A stretch of 24,655 bases of DNA from Methanobacterium sp. UBA353 (GTDB taxonomy: Archaea; Methanobacteriota; Methanobacteria; Methanobacteriales; Methanobacteriaceae): contig DALO01000006.1 in NCBI GenBank assembly GCA_002496805.1, positions 29,541-54,195 on the forward strand, read 5' to 3'. Each line of letters begins with the position of its first letter. Position 1 is the first letter of the stretch. The position numbers and the translations under genes are program-made. The notes under the pieces are model-generated. The model was not told where the DNA came from, did no database searches, and worked only from the letters and a program-made list of their open reading frames with translations. Of the stretch, positions 19,434 to 24,655 are shown piece after piece.

Positions 19434-20585
19434 ATGATAAAAGCAGTTTTGATGGCAGGAGGCAAGGGCAGTAGGATTCGTCCCCTCACATTATCTAGAC
19501 CAAAACCACTGATCCCTGTGGCTAACCGACCTATGATCGAATACATCGTTGGAAAAGTTAAAAAATCCGGTTATGATGAATTAGTAGTCACTCTAAGCTA
19601 CCTGAAAAGCCAGATAAAAAAGTTGCTTAAAAAAAAATATCCCTACTTAAATATTAAATATTCTGTGGAAAAAAAGCCATTGGGAACTGCCGGAGGAGTA
19701 AAAAAGGCATCTAAACATATTAATGATACTTTTTTTGTTTTAAGTGGAGATGTATTGGTAGATGTGGATTTAAACGAAATTTTAGATTTCCATAAGAAAA
19801 ATAACGCCCTAGCCACCATGGTACTGACCCAAGTTGAAGATCCCAGTCAGTATGGAATTGCAGTATTGGATGATGAGAATCAGATTGTTAAATTTTTAGA
19901 AAAACCATCACCACATGAAGTTTTCAGTAAAATCGCCAACACTGGTATTTACGTCTTGGAACCTGAAATATTAGATTACATAACCAATAAAGGAGAAATT
20001 GACTTTTCTAAAGATGTTTTCCCCCAATTACTGGAAGAAAAGGCAGGAATGTATGGATTTGTGCATGATGGTTATTGGAATGATCTTGGAAGGCCTAAAA
20101 CATATCTTCAAGCAAATTATGATGTTCTTAACCGGAAAATCAAGCCAGAACCTTATGGTAAAAAGTTGGTCGAAGGAGTGGGGAGACTTGGAGATATGTG
20201 GGTTGGCGATGGTGTTGATATCAAAAATAAGATCAGACTTATCGGACCAGTGGTCATAGGATCTGGTTGTGTTATAGAAAAAAACTGCGTGATAGGTCAA
20301 AACACGATTATTGGGGATAACGTGCATTTAGAAAAAAATATTACCGTTAAAGGCTCTGTAGTTTTCCCAGATAGCAAAGTCAAAGAGGGTTCATACTTGA
20401 AGGATTGCATTGTGGATTCAAGTTGTACAATTGAAAAGGGAAGTTTTATTGAAAGTGGTGCAATTTTAGGAAGTAATGTGCGGTTAGGATCATTTAGCAG
20501 GGTTAAATCAAGAAGATCCATATACAACAGTACTGTAATTTTACCAGAATCAATAGTTGACTCTGATTATCCCATAGTTGTGTGA
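19434..20585 (+). CDS. NDP-sugar pyrophosphorylase with C-terminal left-handed beta-helix
   Basis: Forms an NDP-sugar from a hexose-1-phosphate and an NTP. The 383-residue protein has the nucleotidyltransferase signature AGGKGSRIRPLT (8-19), the K-P loop (SRPKPLIP), a GTAGGVKKA base-binding segment (84-92) and the metal Asp in SGD (104-106). A GYWNDLGRPKTYLQA segment follows, then hexapeptide repeats from about 255 to the end (IGxxxxI pattern) forming a beta-helix for oligomerisation or a second activity. Closest types are glucose-1-phosphate thymidylyl/uridylyl- and mannose-1-phosphate guanylyltransferases; base and sugar are not decidable. In this cluster it would supply the donor for the GT20 enzyme. 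Confidence 0.9.
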   Translation: MIKAVLMAGGKGSRIRPLTLSRPKPLIPVANRPMIEYIVGKVKKSGYDELVVTLSYLKSQIKKLLKKKYPYLNIKYSVEKKPLGTAGGVKKASKHINDTFFVLSGDVLVDVDLNEILDFHKKNNALATMVLTQVEDPSQYGIAVLDDENQIVKFLEKPSPHEVFSKIANTGIYVLEPEILDYITNKGEIDFSKDVFPQLLEEKAGMYGFVHDGYWNDLGRPKTYLQANYDVLNRKIKPEPYGKKLVEGVGRLGDMWVGDGVDIKNKIRLIGPVVIGSGCVIEKNCVIGQNTIIGDNVHLEKNITVKGSVVFPDSKVKEGSYLKDCIVDSSCTIEKGSFIESGAILGSNVRLGSFSRVKSRRSIYNSTVILPESIVDSDYPIVV

Positions 20586-20620
20586 TCTGACAAAATCTTT
20601 TATACGGAATCGCGAAAGGG

Positions 20621-20630
20621 ATTATATATA
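20621..20630 (+). promoter_or_regulatory. BRE/TATA promoter of the mutase gene
   Basis: ATTATATATA is preceded by a purine-rich CGCGAAAGGG that could serve as BRE. Transcription would start near 20648-20652, within the triplicated start region, after the first ATG copy and before the second. Confidence 0.5.
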
Positions 20631-20635
20631 TTATG

Positions 20636-20722
20636 TTAAAATGAATAAATACGTCCAAAATATATTAAAATGACTAAATACGTTCAAAATATATTAAAAT
20701 GACTAAATACGTTCAAAATATT
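20636..20722 (+). repeat. Three tandem 29-bp repeats, each carrying the mutase start codon
   Basis: The unit TTAAAATGACTAAATACG plus 11 more bases is repeated with a 29-bp period. ATG occurs at 20641, 20670 and 20699. Copies 2 and 3 are identical up to the end of the unit, and copy 1 differs at two bases. Because 29 is not a multiple of 3, copies 1 and 2 each encode only 10 residues (M-N/T-KYVQNILK) and stop at a TGA that overlaps the next ATG as ATGA. Copy 3 continues into the real gene. Confidence 0.95.
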
Positions 20723-21997
20723 AGGGGTTTGGTGAATACAGAGATTTCAAATGAATTTGCTTCACGTTTAGGCATCATTGTTGGTAATTTTGTTGGTCCT
20801 AAGAAGAATGTGGTGGTAGGTAGGGATATCAATGTTCCTTCCCAAATGATCAAAAGATCAATTACTACCGGGCTGATGGCAGCTGGTGCAGATGTAATTG
20901 AATTTGGAACTGCCCCCATACCAGTAATACATTATAACAAGGACTATTATAATGCGTCAGCCATCATCACCATTAGCAAATCTCATCTAAGACCTGAAGA
21001 TGTTGATATTAAAATATTCAGTGACCATGAGATTCCCCTCCAATCACATCCCAAATGCGTGACTTGGGATGAGATAGGAAATTTGCAATATGTTTATGAA
21101 TACCGAGATTTTTACGAGAAAGCCATTCTCAAACAAGTTGACATAAATAACATAAAGAATAGGGGATTTTTTTTGGTTTTAGACTATAAAGAGGAAGTTA
21201 CTAAACCATTTATTCCGAGGATTATGGATAAGTTAGGTTGCGAAACTGTTTTTATAGGTAGTGTTTCTGGCCAATCAGGAGGGGATTTTCCAGAACCCAA
21301 TCCTAAAAGAATATCATTAGTTTCCGAACTAACCACATCAATAGGTGCGGATATGGGTATTATATTAGACAACGATGCTGACCGTGTAGTTTTTGTTGAT
21401 CACCATGGAAACGTGATCAGGGAACAGACTGTGCTGGGTATTTTTGCCAAATATATTCTCAAGGATAATCCGGGAGGTAATATCATATCCTCAATAGTTG
21501 CATCCCAATCACTGGAGGAAATAGTGTCTGAAAATGATGGTCAACTTATTAAAACTTCAGTTGATAACGTTTTATATGAAATTGAAGCTAATGATGCAGT
21601 TTTTGGAGGGGATGAGCCAGGTATGTATGTTTTCCCAGAATTTCAGACTTGTTTCGATGCGATTTATGCAGTTGTGAAAATGTTAGAAATAATGGCCACT
21701 GAAAACAACACTCTATCTGCTCTTGCTGGAAAAATAAAGGAGTACAACAGAACTGGTTTCACCATTCAATGTGAACATGAAAAAAAAGATGAAATTATTG
21801 AAACCTTCATGACTAAATTTGAATATAAAACTAATATTAACACTGTAGATGGAATCAGAGTTGATTTAAAAGATTCTTTCGTACTGATTAGGCCTTCACG
21901 GTTCGAACCACTGGTGAGAATATATATTGAATCCAAATCAGCCGAAAAATTACAAGAATTAACTGAAACTGTCAAAAAAATCATTGAAAATGTTTAA
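20699..21997 (+). CDS. Divergent phosphohexomutase (PMM/PGM/GlmM superfamily)
   Basis: A 432-residue alpha-D-phosphohexomutase, normally interconverting hexose-6- and hexose-1-phosphates. The domain order is complete, but signatures are altered. The N-terminal FGTDGIRG is reduced to NIRG (7-10). The catalytic loop TASHNP reads ISKSHLRP (92-99), keeping the phospho-accepting Ser as S95. The metal loop DNDADR is intact. The sugar loop GGEQSGH becomes GGDEPGMY. The phosphate loop RPSGTEP becomes RPSRFEP. Ser and metal site being kept suggests it is active but with shifted substrate. No ribosome site precedes ATG 20699; two near-copies of the start lie upstream. OtsA-like follows after 43 nt. Confidence 0.85.
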   Translation: MTKYVQNIRGLVNTEISNEFASRLGIIVGNFVGPKKNVVVGRDINVPSQMIKRSITTGLMAAGADVIEFGTAPIPVIHYNKDYYNASAIITISKSHLRPEDVDIKIFSDHEIPLQSHPKCVTWDEIGNLQYVYEYRDFYEKAILKQVDINNIKNRGFFLVLDYKEEVTKPFIPRIMDKLGCETVFIGSVSGQSGGDFPEPNPKRISLVSELTTSIGADMGIILDNDADRVVFVDHHGNVIREQTVLGIFAKYILKDNPGGNIISSIVASQSLEEIVSENDGQLIKTSVDNVLYEIEANDAVFGGDEPGMYVFPEFQTCFDAIYAVVKMLEIMATENNTLSALAGKIKEYNRTGFTIQCEHEKKDEIIETFMTKFEYKTNINTVDGIRVDLKDSFVLIRPSRFEPLVRIYIESKSAEKLQELTETVKKIIENV

Positions 21998-22040
21998 TTA
22001 TGGGATGTTAATGATTTCATCAATTTAAGGTGTAAAAAAA

Positions 22041-23537
22041 ATGAATTTCCCAAACCAAGAAAAAATTTTAGATTTTTTGAAGGATAAAAATTTAATAGTT
22101 GTTTCCAATCGAGGTCCAGTGGAATTTTATAAATACAACAGCAAGATAAAAATGAAAAGAGGAGCAGGAGGTCTTGTTTCAACATTATTACCCTTAATGG
22201 AAGCCTTAAATGGCGTTTGGATTGCCAGTGCAATGACTCCAGGAGATGTGGAAGTCGCCAAGCGATATCCAGATAATAGAGTGCCCATTACTGAGGATAA
22301 TCCTCTTTTTTGGGTGCCATTTGTGGTGGTAGAACCAGAACAATATGAATGTTACTACAGCACAATAAGTAATCCTTTACTCTGGTTTGTTCAACACTAC
22401 ATGTGGAACAGTCCTTACACCCCGGATATTGATGATCGGATACATCAAGCTTGGGATGAGGGTTACAAATACATGAATCAAAAATTTGCTCAAAAAGTTT
22501 ATGCAGAAAGTAAAATTAACAATAAAGAACCACTGATAATGTTACAAGACTACCACCTTTACTTATGTCCCTCCTACATCCGAAAAAAAATGAAAAATAC
22601 TTTTTTAAGCCAATTTATCCATATACCGTGGCCTCAATCAGATTACTTTAACATAATTCCAGAATATATGAGAAAGGCCATAATTGAAGGGCTACTATCC
22701 AACAACCTTCTTGGATTCCACATACCCCGATATGTTAATAATTTCCTTCACACCTGTGAAGAATACGTTGATGAAGTAGATTATGATAATGGAATTATCT
22801 GGCACAATGGACAATCCACTCATGTAAAAAGTTATCCGATTTCAGTAGATTATGAAGGAATTAAAAAACTGGCAAGTTCCAAGGAAGTTTCAAAAAAGGA
22901 AAAAATTATTAAAGAAATCAAGGGTGATTGCTTTCTTTTCTATCGGACAGACCGTGCAGATTTAAGTAAAAACATCATCCGAGGATTTCAAGCTTACGAA
23001 CTCTTTTTGCACAAATATCCAGAGTATCACGGTAAAGTGAAATTTTTAACCACTGGAAAACCCACCAGGCAACAGATCAGAGAATATTATAATTATTATT
23101 ACGATATTGTGGACATAATTGAAGAAATAAATGTTAAATATGGTACTGATGATTGGAAACCAATAGAATTAATATTCAAAGCCGATTACCAATTGGTAGT
23201 TGCTGCTTTCAAAAATTATGACTGTATGATTGTTAATCCCATTGCAGATGGTATGAACATCGTCCCCAAAGAAGCATCGGCTGTTAACCTTAAAAAAGGA
23301 GTTATAATCTTATCAGAAAAAGCAGGTTGTTTTGAAGAGCTCAAAGAGAATGTGTTGCCAGTGAACCCTTACGATATTACGCAAACAGCTGAAGCATATA
23401 AAAATGCGATTAACATGGATGAAAAAGAAAGGAAATTTCGATTTAGTAACTTGCAAAAAAGTGTAGGTCAAAGAACAATATATCACTGGATTAGCGAACA
23501 GTTTGAAGACATTGAACAAATAAAAAACAATCTTTAA
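22041..23537 (+). CDS. OtsA-like glycosyltransferase (GT20, trehalose-6-phosphate synthase family)
   Basis: A 498-residue retaining glycosyltransferase that would transfer a sugar from an NDP-sugar to a phosphorylated acceptor. GT20 landmarks, in order: SNRGP (22-26, R24), RGAGG (40-44), LWFVQHY (114-120), QDYHL (169-173, for HDYHL), HIPWPQSDYF (194-203), LLGFHIPRY (223-231), YPISVD (265-270), R302 and K310 around the phosphate site, PTRQQ (341-345), ADGMN (402-406) and E411. The RLDYxKG segment is RTDRADLSKN, with two extra residues between the Arg and Lys. Catalytic residues are retained, so activity is likely; the acceptor could be glucose-6-phosphate, as in trehalose synthesis, or glycerol-3-phosphate or another compound. 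AAGGTG precedes the ATG. Confidence 0.87.
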   Translation: MNFPNQEKILDFLKDKNLIVVSNRGPVEFYKYNSKIKMKRGAGGLVSTLLPLMEALNGVWIASAMTPGDVEVAKRYPDNRVPITEDNPLFWVPFVVVEPEQYECYYSTISNPLLWFVQHYMWNSPYTPDIDDRIHQAWDEGYKYMNQKFAQKVYAESKINNKEPLIMLQDYHLYLCPSYIRKKMKNTFLSQFIHIPWPQSDYFNIIPEYMRKAIIEGLLSNNLLGFHIPRYVNNFLHTCEEYVDEVDYDNGIIWHNGQSTHVKSYPISVDYEGIKKLASSKEVSKKEKIIKEIKGDCFLFYRTDRADLSKNIIRGFQAYELFLHKYPEYHGKVKFLTTGKPTRQQIREYYNYYYDIVDIIEEINVKYGTDDWKPIELIFKADYQLVVAAFKNYDCMIVNPIADGMNIVPKEASAVNLKKGVIILSEKAGCFEELKENVLPVNPYDITQTAEAYKNAINMDEKERKFRFSNLQKSVGQRTIYHWISEQFEDIEQIKNNL

Positions 23538-23555
23538 AAAAAAATCTTCATAAAA

Positions 23556-23597
23556 GATCCCCCAGATATCCAAAGATGGTAGGCTAAGGGGGGGGGA
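23556..23597 (+). terminator. C-run/G-run inverted repeat after the OtsA-like gene
   Basis: TCCCCC (23558-23563) can pair with GGGGGA at the end of the nine-G tract (23588-23596), enclosing a loop of about 25 nt, 20 nt after the stop. No T-tract follows, so termination is uncertain. It resembles the G/C hairpins at 24351-24451. Confidence 0.3.
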
Positions 23598-23811
23598 GTA
23601 AAGATCAAAAAAGGCATTAGAAGGAGAAGTGCTGTTAAATGAACATAGAAGCATCATGATTTGATGGTTGATTGCTAATGTTTTGATTATTTTAAAATAA
23701 AAATAAACCAAAACAAACTTTGAATAACACTGAAACAACGATAATATATTTATTCGTACAATTCCCTTTACAAATCCCCTGAATTGTATTATGAAAAACT
23801 TGAATACTCTA

Positions 23812-23819
23812 TTTATAAG
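23812..23819 (+). promoter_or_regulatory. TATA box in front of the candidate ncRNA
   Basis: TTTATAAG lies about 20-26 nt upstream of the first strand of the long stem at 23834-23841, the distance expected for an archaeal promoter. Confidence 0.4.
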
Positions 23820-23833
23820 TATAAATGAGATTT

Positions 23834-23980
<147 letters not shown>

Positions 23981-24350
23981 TCAATTAAGATATGACATTA
24001 AATGAATCTATTTGAAACCGTGTTATCTGTAAAGATAAATAATTTAAGTATAATATCATTATGATAAAGCCCTATTTAATCTTAAGGGATCATCCAGTAT
24101 AGGAAAGAAAAAATCTTAAATATTTCCCAAAATTGTGGAAATTATAAATAAATTTGTGTGTTATTATAATGAATTAATTTAAAAAATTAAGTTGTTGATT
24201 AGTCACTGCTGCTTCATCACTTTTTTCGGTTGGAAACAACATTAACCTCATCATGAAAATCAATGTAGTCTATGTCAATTCAAGTTCGATGTAACTATTG
24301 AATTCAATTGTATAACAAGCTAGAATTATGAATGAGTGAATGTAAGTAGA

Positions 24351-24451
24351 GGGGGGGGTCCCCTTCACTTAATAGTGAAGGGGAGGGGGTGATCCCTCCA
24401 CAAGGGAGGGGTCAAATTAAAAGGGGATCCCCTCCACATAGTAGAGGGGAT
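24351..24451. repeat. Three related G/C-rich hairpins with long G-tracts
   Basis: After a G8 tract (24351-24358) come three stem-loops. TCCCCTTCACT/AGTGAAGGGGA is an 11-bp stem with a TAAT loop (24359-24384). GATCCCTCC/GGAGGGGTC is 9 bp with one wobble (24391-24413). ATCCCCTC/GAGGGGAT (24427-24451) is 8 bp. Each has a C-run arm starting at GTCCC or GATCCC and a G-run arm, and the last two are followed by a TTAAATTAA-like spacer, so they look like diverged copies of one unit. Confidence 0.8.
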
Positions 24452-24544
24452 GAATGGGGTTAAATTAAATTAACATAGGGTTATCACCCATAGAATCTTT
24501 CAAAAACAGGGAAGTCGATTAAGCCTATATTATGTAAATATAAT

Positions 24545-24655
<111 letters not shown>

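Noticed and set aside
20636..20722. 29-bp tandem repeats as a CRISPR array
   Set aside because: Units are directly contiguous with no spacers and contain a gene's start codon; this is a tandem duplication.
23313..23738. Minus-strand frame of 141 codons over the 3' end of the OtsA-like gene
   Set aside because: It is antisense to strongly conserved GT20 coding sequence; composition is Phe/Ser/Leu-rich shadow-like and there is no ribosome site.
24452..24544. tRNA gene following 5S rRNA
   Set aside because: No cloverleaf or GGTTCGAATC-type T-arm visible in the 3' flank.

Overview
The window is chromosomal DNA from an AT-rich methanogenic archaeon, most likely of the Methanobacteriales (Methanobacterium or a close relative). 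Directly visible archaeal markers are an aIF2-beta gene next to an NMD3 gene, a short archaeal-type tyrosyl-tRNA synthetase, a UbiA-family lipid prenyltransferase of the digeranylgeranylglyceryl-phosphate synthase type, TATA-box promoters, GGAGGTGA-like ribosome binding sites, and an archaeal 5S rRNA at the right edge. The order-level assignment is inference from gene content and style; no database search was run.

Layout. 100-2986: translation genes (aIF2-beta, NMD3, TyrRS) and a small conserved-looking protein. 3081-5115: a minus-strand thymidylate kinase, then a SEC59/VTE5-type polyprenol kinase-like membrane protein followed by a second, divergent thymidylate-kinase-like protein. 5323-9157: a tandem PRC-barrel protein, a very acidic small protein, an EamA transporter plus DedA membrane protein operon, and a double-CDGSH iron-sulfur protein. 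9331-11193: a membrane-anchored methyltransferase that appears to start at CTG, the lipid prenyltransferase and a small membrane protein. 11308-17023: a long U32 protein with a degenerate second half, a TauE/SafE transporter and a MutS-family ATPase with an N-terminal helix-hairpin-helix.

17279-23537 is the most distinctive part: five same-strand genes for sugar-phosphate chemistry (GalT-like, OtsB-like phosphatase, NDP-sugar pyrophosphorylase with a left-handed beta-helix tail, divergent phosphohexomutase, OtsA-like GT20 glycosyltransferase). Together they could activate a sugar-1-phosphate, transfer the sugar to a phosphorylated acceptor and dephosphorylate the product, giving trehalose or a related glycoside. 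Several members have altered signature motifs, so the product is open. The mutase gene starts in a perfect 29-bp-period triplication that creates two 10-codon mini-ORFs, each ending in an ATGA overlap with the next start.

23538-24544 has no convincing protein gene. It holds a candidate structured RNA behind a TATA box (about 23834-23980) and a run of three related G/C-rich hairpins with long G-tracts (24351-24451). The window ends inside a 5S rRNA gene on the minus strand, so an rRNA operon probably lies to the right.
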